Source: JAAYCI01 sp964370195 (GTDB taxonomy: Bacteria; Bacillota; Clostridia; Oscillospirales; Ruminococcaceae). Taken from it: a DNA stretch of 11,257 nt. Where the stretch lies: the NCBI GenBank assembly GCA_964370195.1, contig CAYJIH010000050.1:1-11257 (forward strand), given 5' to 3'. Made by a program: the position numbers and the translations under genes. This document shows, one piece after another, positions 1 through 7,030 of the stretch. The notes beneath the pieces are model-generated. The model had not been told where the DNA came from and searched no databases. It was given only the letters and a program-made list of their open reading frames with translations. Position 1 is the first letter of the stretch. Each line of letters opens with the position of its first letter.

Positions 1-886
1 CGCCAATGCCTTCAATGCGGTGAGCGCCGAAGCCGTTGTCGAGGATGGTGGGGCATTGAAGAGCCTCACCCACAGCAATGCGAAGGCCGGGATGTAGGTT
101 TTTGAGGTAATCGCCCGAGGCAAGTGTGCCGGCCGAACCACTGGTGAAGCAAACACCGGCAAAGTTGAGGCCATCGCCAAGAGATTTGAATGCTTCTTCA
201 AATGCGCTGCCTGTGCAGTTGTAGTGCCACAGGTAGTTGCCCATTTCGTCGAATTGGTTAAATACCATTACTTCGCCGGCACGGGTCACTTTTAGCTCAT
301 TCACTTTGTCAAAAATTTCTTTAACATTACTTTCGGTGCCAGGAGTTGCAATCACTTCGTTGGCAATGGTGTTCAGCCAATCGAAACGCTCGCGGCTCAT
401 GCCTTCTGGCAAGATGGCTACAGAATCAACAGCCAAAAGTTTTGAGTTGAATGCACCGCCACGGCAGTAGTTGCCTGTGGAAGGCCACACAGCTTTTTGT
501 GTGGTGGCATCGAATTGGCCTGTTACCAAACGTGGCAGCAAGCAACCAACCGACGGGCCCACTTTATGGCAGCCTGTTGGGAAGTATTTGCCGGCCATCA
601 TGATGATGCGAGCATCAACACCGGTTAATTTTTTTGGCAATTCAATGAAGTTCGGGCCGCCAAAACCGCCGCCGGATTCAACAGGCTCGTTGTGCCAAGT
701 TACACGGAACAAGTTTAGCGGGTCGATGTCCCATAGGCCAAGGTTTTTCAGTTTGGCTTTTACTTTGTCAGGCACATTGTTCACGGGGTCACGCATTTGT
801 TTGATGGTAGGCATGACAACGCCGTTTTCTTTGGCTTTTTGGATGTTATGGCTTAGTTGTTCTTTACAAATAGACAGATCGATCAT
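1..886 (-). CDS. PLP-dependent fold-type II enzyme (cysteine synthase/TrpB-like superfamily), 3' end outside window
   Basis: Read from an ATG at 886-884, this frame stays open for 295 codons to the left edge, so the C-terminus is missing. The start follows an AAGGAG site at 900-895. Visible motifs fit a beta-family PLP enzyme. A PTGCHKVG segment at residues 103-110 resembles the TrpB-type lysine loop, which makes K108 the likely Schiff-base lysine. STGN at 136-139 is the substrate-binding asparagine loop, and TSGSAGT at 248-254 is a glycine-rich phosphate-binding loop. From memory the sequence closely matches a roughly 440-residue clostridial family annotated only as pyridoxal-phosphate dependent enzyme or cysteine synthase-like, so about one third is cut off. 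The actual substrate is unknown; amino acid beta-elimination or replacement is an inference from the fold. It is monocistronic at its 5' end, with its own promoter. Confidence 0.85.
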   Translation of the reverse strand, partial: MIDLSICKEQLSHNIQKAKENGVVMPTIKQMRDPVNNVPDKVKAKLKNLGLWDIDPLNLFRVTWHNEPVESGGGFGGPNFIELPKKLTGVDARIIMMAGKYFPTGCHKVGPSVGCLLPRLVTGQFDATTQKAVWPSTGNYCRGGAFNSKLLAVDSVAILPEGMSRERFDWLNTIANEVIATPGTESNVKEIFDKVNELKVTRAGEVMVFNQFDEMGNYLWHYNCTGSAFEEAFKSLGDGLNFAGVCFTSGSAGTLASGDYLKNLHPGLRIAVGEALQCPTILDNGFGAHRIEGIG

Positions 887-976
887 GTTTCAATCTCCTT
901 CTTTTTGAGGCAAAATGCCTGTATTTTATACGTTCCAACCCTTTTTCGGCTTATAGAATGGCCCGAACAACCATAT

Positions 977-1013
977 GGTTAGCTTGCCTAAAATATTGTC
1001 TGATATGCTAACC
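977..1013 (-). repeat. Inverted repeat at the start of the PLP enzyme leader
   Basis: GGTTAGC at 977-983 is the exact reverse complement of GCTAACC at 1007-1013, with 23 bp between. On the minus strand it begins within about 6 nt of the predicted transcription start, so the RNA could form a 7-bp stem at its very 5' end. The overlapping palindrome AACCATATGGTT (969-980) shares one arm and would compete with that stem. It could also be a DNA operator. The function is unknown. Confidence 0.5.
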
Positions 1014-1025
1014 TATTTTAATACA

Positions 1026-1054
1026 ATTCTAAAGTATTTATATGACTTTGTCAA
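1026..1054 (-). promoter_or_regulatory. SigA-type promoter of the PLP enzyme gene
   Basis: On the minus strand a perfect TTGACA (1054-1049) is followed, 17 bp later, by TAGAAT (1031-1026), a five-of-six match to TATAAT. The expected start of transcription is near 1018-1020. That leaves a leader of about 130 nt before the ATG at 886, long enough for regulatory RNA structure. Confidence 0.75.
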
Positions 1055-1142
1055 GCAGATGGCCTGTCTTTTTTGAAAAAATAATTGCAGATTTTTGTAG
1101 AAAGATTTCATGTAAATTTCACAAAGCAAGCTACATCAAAAC

Positions 1143-1171
1143 TTGCGCTCATTTTAAGCGTGTGGTATAAT
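1143..1171 (+). promoter_or_regulatory. Extended -10 promoter of the repeat protein gene
   Basis: TTGCGC (1143-1148) is a weak -35 box. It lies 17 bp before a perfect TATAAT (1166-1171), which carries the extended -10 dinucleotide TG at 1163-1164. The expected start is near 1178, giving a leader of about 90 nt. A small inverted repeat, CGCT (1146-1149) with AGCG (1157-1160), overlaps the -35 box and the spacer. Confidence 0.7.
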
Positions 1172-1268
1172 AAATTCGTTCATAATTTGTGTGTTTTTTC
1201 TATTTTTGAGTAGGAACGATGTTTCTATTTTAGTATAAAAATAACAATGAATAAAGAGGTATTTTGTT

Positions 1269-2236
1269 ATGGAACAAAATCAAAATGAACTACTTCAAAC
1301 ACCACAGCCGATAGAAACACCACAGGATGTTACCGCAGCCGAGGGGGCAAACCAAGAGCCTGAGGTGATTGTGGTACCGGAAATGCCCGCAGAGCCGGCA
1401 CAGGATGTTCCTGTAACAATAGACCCATCGGCACCTGCCGCATACGAAGCACCACAGGCACCGGCCGAATATCAAGCATCGGAGGCACCGGCCGCATACG
1501 AAGCACCACAGGCACCGGCCGAATATCAAGCATCGGAGGCACCGGNNNNNNNNNNNNNNNNNNNNNNNNNNNNNNNNNNNNNNNNNNNNNNNNNNNNNNN
1601 NNNNNNNNNNNNNNNNNNNNNNNNNNNNNNNNNNNNNNNNNNNNNTACCAAGCACCGGAGGCACCGGCCGCATACCAAGCACCGGATGCACAGCCTGTGT
1701 ACCAAGCACCAGATGCACAACCTGTATAACAAGCACCGGATGCACAACCTGTATACCAAGCACCGGACGCGCAACCTGTATACCAAGCACCGGATGCACA
1801 GCCTGTGTATCAAGCACCGGATGCACAGCCTGTGTATCAAGCACCGGATGCACAGCCTGTGTATCAAGCGCCCAATGCGCAAGCCGCCTATCAAGCGCCA
1901 CCGGAAAATAATTGGAATGCTGCTGCAGCACCACCCACACAAAAAGTAAGCGGCGAGAAGAAACCAATCAACAAACTGGCACTTATTGGCTTTTGTCTTT
2001 CGGTTGCCTCTTGGGCTTTTAATTTCTTTACGCTCTGCCTTATGAGCGTGGCCGGCATTGTGGTTAGTGTGTTGGCGCTCAAACGCATGGACAAAGAAAA
2101 AGAAAATTATCCATGGATGCCAATGGCCGGCATTGCTGTGGGTGCTTTTGCCACACTGGTGGATGCGATTATCATTATTTCGCTGTTGGCCGTTGTAGGG
2201 ATTCCGGCGATTATGGTAGCACTTGGGATGAGCTAA
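1269..2236 (+). CDS. Nine-residue tandem-repeat membrane protein with DUF4190-like C-terminus, interrupted by gap and TAA
   Basis: The ATG at 1269 follows an AGAGGT site at 1255-1260. An acidic N-terminus (residues 1-55) leads into Pro/Ala/Gln-rich repeats. The scaffold gap (1546-1645) interrupts them, and reading resumes in another frame to the TAA at 2234-2236. Because 100 N is a placeholder length, the frame change need not be real. After the gap nine units of type YQAPDAQPV follow, but the fourth begins with TAA (1727-1729) instead of TAC. The C-terminus (about 1940-2236) has a lysine-rich linker, two hydrophobic helices near 1975-2070 and 2120-2220, and a basic loop with a YPWMPMAGIAVG segment, resembling DUF4190 membrane domains. 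With no signal peptide, the repeat tail is probably cytoplasmic, though the topology is uncertain. No specific function is known. It is followed by its own terminator and looks monocistronic. If the TAA is real, only the N-terminal piece is made, unless a GTG at 1805 restarts translation. Confidence 0.75.
1443..1545 (+). repeat. 54-bp coding tandem repeat, two copies before the gap
   Basis: Copy one covers 1443-1496; copy two covers 1497-1545 and is cut by the gap. They are identical over the shared 49 bp. Each encodes YEAPQAPAEYQASEAPAA, itself two related nine-residue halves, so the underlying period is 27 bp. The near-perfect identity explains why the assembly broke here. Confidence 0.9.
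1546..1645. other. Assembly gap of 100 N
   Basis: Exactly 100 undefined bases lie inside the tandem repeat. A round 100 is the usual placeholder for a gap of unknown size, so the true number of repeat units and the reading-frame relation across the gap cannot be read here. Confidence 0.98.
1646..1888 (+). repeat. 27-bp coding tandem repeat, nine copies after the gap
   Basis: Units start at 1646, 1673, 1700, 1727, 1754, 1781, 1808, 1835 and 1862, followed by a truncated one at 1889. The consensus peptide is YQAPDAQPV. Differences are mostly synonymous (TAC/TAT, CCG/CCA, CAG/CAA, GTG/GTA), apart from the first unit (ending EAPAA), the last (NAQAA), and unit four, where TAC has become TAA. All unit lengths are multiples of three, so gaining or losing copies would keep the reading frame. 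Confidence 0.9.
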
Positions 2237-2270
2237 AAAAGCATAGGCGTAAAAATAAGTAGAAAAGATG

Positions 2271-2319
2271 GCCCCCTGTATACAGGTGCGTGATGCATTT
2301 GCATACAGGGGGCTTTTTT
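2271..2319 (+). terminator. Rho-independent terminator of the repeat protein gene
   Basis: An 11-bp perfect stem, GCCCCCTGTAT (2271-2281) with ATACAGGGGGC (2303-2313), has a 21-nt loop and is followed at once by six T (2314-2319). It starts 35 bp after the stop codon. Confidence 0.92.
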
Positions 2320-2354
2320 AGGCCAATCGCTATGGGCCAATTGTGCTGTTAGAC

Positions 2355-2397
2355 AAAAAGCCGCAAGGGCACGTATATAAATACGCAGCCTTGCGGC
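2355..2397 (-). terminator. Rho-independent terminator of the GGDEF/EAL gene
   Basis: Read on the minus strand, GCCGCAAGG (2397-2389) pairs with CCTTGCGGC (2368-2360), with an inner 5-bp stem (2385-2381 with 2376-2372). Five T follow (2359-2355). It lies just after the stop codon at 2408-2406 and faces the plus-strand terminator 36 bp away. Confidence 0.88.
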
Positions 2398-2405
2398 GTT
2401 TCACT

Positions 2406-4760
2406 TTAATGGCGTGTATCCGGAAGGATTTTTCGGTGCTGGGCAGCCAAGGCTTCTTTTGTGGCAAGAGGGTTGTCTTTATTCTCTCGCAAAAGTGCTT
2501 CAAAATCGGCCTGTGGCATGGGGCGTGCAAAGTAATATCCTTGCGACATCGTGCACGAAATGCTTTCAAGGTAGTCGGCTTGTTCTTTCAGCTCCACGCC
2601 TTCTGCTACCGTGGTGATGTTAAGGCGCTGCGCCATAAGCATCACACTTTCTACCACGGCTTTTGCGCGAACGTCTTCGGCATCTGTGGTGAAAAAACTG
2701 CGGTCTATCTTCAAAACATCTACGGGCAAACTTTTGAGTAGCCCAAGAGACGAAAAGCCGGAACCAAAATCGTCCATCGACAACAAAAAGCCGTAGCGGC
2801 GCAGTTCCCACATCACATCTTGCAATAGTTCCTCGTTGTCTATGGCGATGGACTCCGTCAGTTCCAGTTCCAGCAGGGAGGTGGGCAAGTCATATTTTTG
2901 GGTAATTTCGTACACTTCTTTTGTAAAATTGGGGTTTTGCAAATGCAAACGAGAAAAGTTTACCGAAATGGGAACAATGGCCAGCCCTTGCCGTCTCCAT
3001 TCGCTCAGCAATTGGCAACATCGCTCGAACATATAGTAATCCAGCGTGGTGATGAACCCGTTGCGCTCAAACAGTGGAATAAATTCGCCGGGGGAATTAA
3101 GCTGGCCGTTTTTGTTTTGCCAGCGCACCAGTGCCTCGGCCCCTTGGATGACACGCAGTTTTAGGTTGAACTTTGGTTGCAGATACACCAAAAATTCGCC
3201 ATCATCTAAGGCTTGATGCATATGGTTTTCCATCTCATTTTCGTGGATGAGCGTGTTTTTTAGTGCATCGTCGTAGTTTACAATCCATTGCCTTGTTTTT
3301 TTGGCGAGGCTATGGGCCAAGTTTACGTTTTCCAGCATTTTCGCTTGGTCCAATTCATCGCTCGACAGTTCATATCGGCCATAGCGGAAATGCATTCGAT
3401 AGCGCTGTGTTAATTGGCACAGCTCGTGCACGCGGTCTTCCAAAGCAGAAAACCGAATTTCACCATTTTCGATAAAGCTACTTTCGCCAAATACAAGAAA
3501 ATCGTCGGAGCCAACACGTGCCACCACCAACATGTGGTTGTGTTTTTCCACAAGGTCTTGGCTTACGGTAGAAATGGCGCGAAGCACAGCATCCCCGGTA
3601 TCGGCCCCAAGCACTTCGTTTACCATTTTAAATTGCTCTATGTCGAATTTTAAAAGTGCAAACGACGCATTTGGGTGGTTTTCTTGCAGTTCTTTCATGC
3701 GTTTTTTGAACAACACATAGTTTGGAAGCCCCGTAAGCTCATCATAGTAGGCAATGTTTTCCAGTTCTACAGCATGAAGGCGTTGTCGCTTCGTTTCACG
3801 CGTGCGCATAATCATGATGGCCGACACAAGAACAAGGAAAACAAAAAAGCTTAAAAAGGCAAAGAGAAGGGTGCTATGCATAATTTCGTTGTTTGTAGAG
3901 AGCAAATTGTCCTCTGGCACAAACGAAAAAAGATACCAATCATTCACGCCGATGGGCATATAGCTTGTATAACGCATATTCCCATTGGCAGACCAGCTAA
4001 AGTAACCGCTTTCGCCAACGGCAATTTTCTCATAAACGATGGAGATGTTGTCGTAGCTTTCAATTTGCGTGCTCGTTTCCATAAAATTCAGCAAATTGCC
4101 AGTAAGCGTGCGGTCGAGCAAATTGTATTCATTTTGTGTTGATAAAATAATTTCGCCGGTGCTGTTTACAATGTAAAAATAGCTGCTGCTTTCAAAAGAG
4201 GGCAAAATTAGGCTTTCTAGCTCTGATAAAGAATAAATGCCCAGCAAATAGCCCGATACGAAAGCGTTTTCGTCAAAAATAGGGGAGACGATGGGCAAGA
4301 TGCGTTCACTGCTGCCCGAAAAAGCAATGGGGTTTCCCACAATGGTGTTCCCAAGGCGCGCCCTGCTTAAGTCGATGTAGTTGTTTAAATTGATCATGTT
4401 GCCATTTTCATCAAAGCCCATGCCGTCTAGCGTATACATAGAAATAAAGTCGAAGTTCGAGTACAACACCATTTTATCCAATAACTCTTGTTCGGCAGCC
4501 GGTGTTAATGCTACTTGTGTTGTAAAATAGGCGATGGACATTAAATCGTTCACGTCCGAATCAATATGAGAACTAAAATTAAAAGCCTGCTGCTGCGTCA
4601 CTTCTCCCAGCGTTCCAAAAGAACTGTCGATCAGGCGCTGTGTCATGCTGTTGCTATAGCCAACAAGGCACATCAAAACAATGAGTGCGACAAATATGGA
4701 TAATAAGGCAAAGCGCAGTGGCGATGATTTTTTAAAATAAGAAACAAATTTTTGCTTCAT
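2406..4760 (-). CDS. Membrane-anchored sensor with degenerate GGDEF and intact EAL domain (predicted c-di-GMP phosphodiesterase)
   Basis: The 784-residue frame is started at the ATG at 4760-4758, because an AGGAG lies 7 nt upstream; an in-frame ATG ten codons earlier has no such site. Helix one is at residues 15-34, an extracellular Cache-like sensor spans about 40-290, and helix two about 297-318. The GGDEF domain (about 333-490) reads GSDDF at 417-421, and the metal-site region has D373 but E375 in place of the second Asp, so cyclase activity is doubtful. The EAL domain (about 508-760) keeps E542 of EAL, N601, E633, D663 and D664 of DDFG, K684, E720 of AEGVE and Q740, the set expected of active cyclic di-GMP phosphodiesterases. 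It should hydrolyse c-di-GMP to pGpG at the membrane in response to an external ligand; the GGDEF domain may bind GTP as an allosteric site. The ligand is unknown. Confidence 0.92.
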   Translation of the reverse strand: MKQKFVSYFKKSSPLRFALLSIFVALIVLMCLVGYSNSMTQRLIDSSFGTLGEVTQQQAFNFSSHIDSDVNDLMSIAYFTTQVALTPAAEQELLDKMVLYSNFDFISMYTLDGMGFDENGNMINLNNYIDLSRARLGNTIVGNPIAFSGSSERILPIVSPIFDENAFVSGYLLGIYSLSELESLILPSFESSSYFYIVNSTGEIILSTQNEYNLLDRTLTGNLLNFMETSTQIESYDNISIVYEKIAVGESGYFSWSANGNMRYTSYMPIGVNDWYLFSFVPEDNLLSTNNEIMHSTLLFAFLSFFVFLVLVSAIMIMRTRETKRQRLHAVELENIAYYDELTGLPNYVLFKKRMKELQENHPNASFALLKFDIEQFKMVNEVLGADTGDAVLRAISTVSQDLVEKHNHMLVVARVGSDDFLVFGESSFIENGEIRFSALEDRVHELCQLTQRYRMHFRYGRYELSSDELDQAKMLENVNLAHSLAKKTRQWIVNYDDALKNTLIHENEMENHMHQALDDGEFLVYLQPKFNLKLRVIQGAEALVRWQNKNGQLNSPGEFIPLFERNGFITTLDYYMFERCCQLLSEWRRQGLAIVPISVNFSRLHLQNPNFTKEVYEITQKYDLPTSLLELELTESIAIDNEELLQDVMWELRRYGFLLSMDDFGSGFSSLGLLKSLPVDVLKIDRSFFTTDAEDVRAKAVVESVMLMAQRLNITTVAEGVELKEQADYLESISCTMSQGYYFARPMPQADFEALLRENKDNPLATKEALAAQHRKILPDTRH

Positions 4761-4845
4761 AGCGGGCTCCTCACACAGATTGCACATCAAAGTAAGAAAA
4801 AATTGAAAACAATGGTTGCAGATTGACCAGTATATAGCTTATATT

Positions 4846-4873
4846 ATTATACCATATGGGTGGTGGTTTTCAA
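4846..4873 (-). promoter_or_regulatory. SigA-type promoter of the GGDEF/EAL gene
   Basis: On the minus strand TTGAAA (4873-4868) and a perfect TATAAT (4851-4846) are 16 bp apart, with an extended -10 TG just upstream. The start should be near 4839, about 80 nt before the ATG. It lies directly after the stop codon of the upstream PLP enzyme gene, and no terminator separates the two, so some read-through is likely. The spacer contains the palindrome CCATATGG (4852-4859). Confidence 0.78.
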
Positions 4874-4883
4874 GTGGAAACCA

Positions 4884-6152
4884 TCAATGTATAGCGAATT
4901 TTTCGCCTTGCACCGCCAGGGCTGCACACAGCAAAGCCGCTTTTGTGGGGGCAAATTGCAAACCACCTTGTAAAAAGGCTGTGTAAGGGGGACGCAGTGG
5001 TGCATCGCACGAAAGCTCAATGCTGCTGCCACTGGTAAAAGCGCCGGCGGCCATAATCACATCGCTGTCGTAGCCGGGCATGGGCCACGGTTCCGGGCGC
5101 ACAAAACTATCGATGGGGCTATGTGCCTGCACAGCACGGCATAAGGCGCATAAGCTGTCTTCGTTTTGCATGGTAATGGCTGTGATGATGTCTCCGCGTG
5201 TGGCATCGGGTGCCGGATGTGTTTCGTAGCCAAGTTTTGAAAATAAGGCCGATGCATACACGGCGCTTTTTAGCGCTTGTGCCACCACACCCGGCGCAAA
5301 ATACAAGCCGAGATACAGCTGACGCAACGTTTCGCCCGTGCACCCAATTTCGGCGCCCACACCGGGGGCGGTTAGGCGCTGGGCACAAAGGTCAACAAGG
5401 CTGGCGCGGCCCACAATGTAGCCGCCTGTTGGCGCAATGCCACCGCCCGGGTTTTTAATTAAAGAGCCGGCCGCAAGGTCGGCACCAATGGCTGTGGGCT
5501 CCATGGGTTCTACAAATTCACCGTAGCAGTTGTCCACCGCCACGATGATGTTGGGGTTTGCCTCTTTGGCAACGGTGCACGCAGTGCGTATATCCGAAAG
5601 TGTTAGTGCGCGCCGCAAGGCATACCCACGGCTTCGCTGCAGATACAGCATTTTGCACTGTGGTGCCATGCGGCGAATGGCCTCTAAATCTAGGCCGGTA
5701 GCGCAAAGGTCCACCTCTTTGTACTGTATGCCAAAATCGGCCAAACTGCCGCTGCCTGCTTGGCCGGTAAGGCCCAAGACACTGTGCAGTGTGTCGTATG
5801 GGCGGCCCGTGGCCGAAAGCATGGTGTCTCCCGGGCGCAAAACACCAAACAACATCACGGCCAATGTGTGTGTGCCGCTCATAAATTGGTGCCGAACCAG
5901 CGCGGCTTCGCAGCCAAAGAGTTGCGCATAAATTTGCTCTAACTTTTCGCGGCCCACATCGCCATAGCCATAGCCTGTGCCACCACTTAAATGTTCTGCC
6001 GCTACGCGTGCGGTGCGAAATGCATGCAACATTCGCAGTTCGTTTTCGTCGCGGATGGCTTCGATTTTTTGGAAATACGGCTTTACCTCTGCCATAATTT
6101 CGGCATCCAAGGCGCGAAGCGCCAAAGGAAAGCAATAGTCGTGCTCTGTCAT
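4884..6152 (-). CDS. Methionine gamma-lyase-family PLP enzyme (YnbB / 'aluminum resistance protein' family)
   Basis: This 422-residue protein starts at the ATG at 6152-6150, which has AAAGGAGA 5 nt upstream; an in-frame start 13 codons earlier lacks a site. It is a fold-type I PLP enzyme of the Cys/Met-metabolism type. A glycine/tyrosine-rich segment SGGTGYGYGD lies at 56-65, D207 in VDNCYGEF should contact the pyridine nitrogen, and K233 in SLIKNPGGG is the likely Schiff-base lysine. Length and sequence match the widespread Bacillota family named after B. subtilis YnbB, often labelled methionine gamma-lyase family or aluminium resistance protein. The in vivo substrate is not established; C-S lyase chemistry on a sulphur amino acid is the family inference. 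It is the last gene of the ridA-side minus-strand cluster, 98 nt after the acetyltransferase, with a small hairpin in that gap and no visible promoter of its own. Confidence 0.88.
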   Translation of the reverse strand: MTEHDYCFPLALRALDAEIMAEVKPYFQKIEAIRDENELRMLHAFRTARVAAEHLSGGTGYGYGDVGREKLEQIYAQLFGCEAALVRHQFMSGTHTLAVMLFGVLRPGDTMLSATGRPYDTLHSVLGLTGQAGSGSLADFGIQYKEVDLCATGLDLEAIRRMAPQCKMLYLQRSRGYALRRALTLSDIRTACTVAKEANPNIIVAVDNCYGEFVEPMEPTAIGADLAAGSLIKNPGGGIAPTGGYIVGRASLVDLCAQRLTAPGVGAEIGCTGETLRQLYLGLYFAPGVVAQALKSAVYASALFSKLGYETHPAPDATRGDIITAITMQNEDSLCALCRAVQAHSPIDSFVRPEPWPMPGYDSDVIMAAGAFTSGSSIELSCDAPLRPPYTAFLQGGLQFAPTKAALLCAALAVQGEKFAIH

Positions 6153-6174
6153 GGAAATCTCCTTTAAAAGCTTG

Positions 6175-6193
6175 TTTTGGCATGTGGCCAAAA
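6175..6193 (-). repeat. Hairpin just upstream of the YnbB-family gene
   Basis: TTTTGGC (6175-6181) and GCCAAAA (6187-6193) form a 7-bp stem with a 5-nt loop, ending about 10 nt before the AAAGGAGA ribosome site on the minus strand. There is no T-run after it, so it is not a standard terminator. It may affect translation or mRNA stability, or be chance. Confidence 0.4.
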
Positions 6194-6250
6194 GGATGTG
6201 ATGTGCCGGTGCACACGCCGCCGTGTTTTGTTAAAAGTGTTTACCAAAGT

Positions 6251-7030
6251 TTATGTGGCAGAATGAACCGAAACAAAAGAATGCCGCGATGTGGGGGAAA
6301 ACCCGAGACGAGCATAAAAGGGGATGAGTTCATCTTGGCAAAGCAGGGAAAGCGTGCGTGTGCGCCCGTATTGCAGGCATAAGTGCGAAAGCAAAGCGGT
6401 GGCAAGGCCTTTGTGGCGGTGCTGTGTGTGCGTTTCCACGTTGGCAATGTATCCCTCGTGCTTTAAAAGAGCCCAAATGCCGGCCGTGGATTGCAAGACG
6501 TTTTGTTGTTTGACGCCATAAAGGACGGCATAACCATGGTTGCGCCTTGCGCAAAGATCGGCATAAAAAAAATCACGTGCGGCATCCGGAATGGGGCCGT
6601 CGCTGCTTTCAAGCAAGGCAATCACATCGCTGGGGGATACCGATTGGCAAAACCCCGGCAAGGGGGCAGCGGTGTTTTTTAGTAGGGCATCGCTTGGGCT
6701 GCAAGGCAAACGCAACATCACGCGCGATTGCTCTACAACGTGCCAGCCATTGGGCGGTAAGTGCGAGCTGGTGAGCTGCAGAATATTTGCAAAACGCAAA
6801 AAAGCGCCGAATTCCTCGGCGTCTTCTGCTTTGCCGCAAAGAAGGGCACGGCCTTGGCTTAGCTTGCAAAGCCCACCGGGCCCAACGCGGTAAAATGTAT
6901 GCATAAGCCGTGGGTTTTCGCACAACATGTGCCAGTGCATTTGGCACAAAGCGCCGGCCACCGGCATGGTGGTTAGGCGGTGCACTTCCAGGCTGTCTTT
7001 GGGGCGTTGTGGGTGTAGTTGGTAAATCAC
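6251..7030 (-). CDS. GNAT-family N-acetyltransferase, translationally coupled to murD
   Basis: This 259-residue protein starts at a GTG (7030-7028) that overlaps the murD stop codon TGA (7029-7027), a 4-nt overlap that suggests coupled translation; no strong ribosome site precedes it. The C-terminal third is a GNAT fold. The acetyl-CoA loop is QHRHKGLATAL at 203-213, preceded by the strand YIANVET (194-200) and followed by the typical CQDELIPFYARLGF segment (231-244). The first 120 or so residues are not obviously catalytic; a stretch GKAEDAEEFGAFLRF (66-80) recalls the N-terminal half of clostridial two-domain GNAT proteins, which is an inference. It should transfer an acetyl group from acetyl-CoA to an amine, substrate unknown. 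Its place after murD makes a cell-wall precursor or amino acid substrate conceivable but unproven. Confidence 0.82.
   Translation of the reverse strand: MIYQLHPQRPKDSLEVHRLTTMPVAGALCQMHWHMLCENPRLMHTFYRVGPGGLCKLSQGRALLCGKAEDAEEFGAFLRFANILQLTSSHLPPNGWHVVEQSRVMLRLPCSPSDALLKNTAAPLPGFCQSVSPSDVIALLESSDGPIPDAARDFFYADLCARRNHGYAVLYGVKQQNVLQSTAGIWALLKHEGYIANVETHTQHRHKGLATALLSHLCLQYGRTRTLSLLCQDELIPFYARLGFSPTSRHSFVSVHSAT

Larger units (their letters stand above)
887..1268. other. Divergent intergenic region, 382 bp, without a gene
   Basis: This AT-rich spacer separates the minus-strand PLP enzyme from the plus-strand repeat protein. It contains one promoter for each, an inverted repeat in the leader of the minus-strand gene, and a 12-bp palindrome at 969-980. 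I see no credible open reading frame, tRNA or known riboswitch fold in it. The stretch 1055-1142 between the two promoters is A/T-rich and otherwise unexplained. Confidence 0.7.

Noticed and set aside
237..908. Two plus-strand open frames opposite the PLP enzyme
   Set aside because: They are antisense to a gene with clear family motifs, show no recognisable protein features and have no promoter or ribosome site.
1727..1729. Reassigned TAA codon as explanation of the internal stop
   Set aside because: TAA ends other genes in the window normally (repeat protein, GGDEF/EAL, GNAT, birA, bioY), so a standard code is in use.
1443..1888. Regular 27-54 bp direct repeats that could suggest a CRISPR array
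   Set aside because: The repeats are back to back with no unique spacers, they keep a reading frame and encode a periodic peptide, and changes between units are mostly synonymous.
1646..1949. Frame-zero continuation of the repeat protein (Thr-Lys-His-Arg repeats to 1949)
   Set aside because: It keeps frame only because the gap is written as 100 N. The other frame continues the Y-x-A-P periodicity and leads into a membrane domain, so it is the real one.
1290..1967. Long minus-strand open frames across the repeat region
   Set aside because: They run through the N gap, are antisense to the repeat protein, are low-complexity Cys/His/Arg-rich translations of the repeat and lack ribosome sites. 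They are shadows.
5518..6216. A 232-residue minus-strand frame overlapping the YnbB-family gene
   Set aside because: Its Arg/His-rich translation is a frame-shifted shadow of the PLP enzyme, whose motifs are in the other frame.
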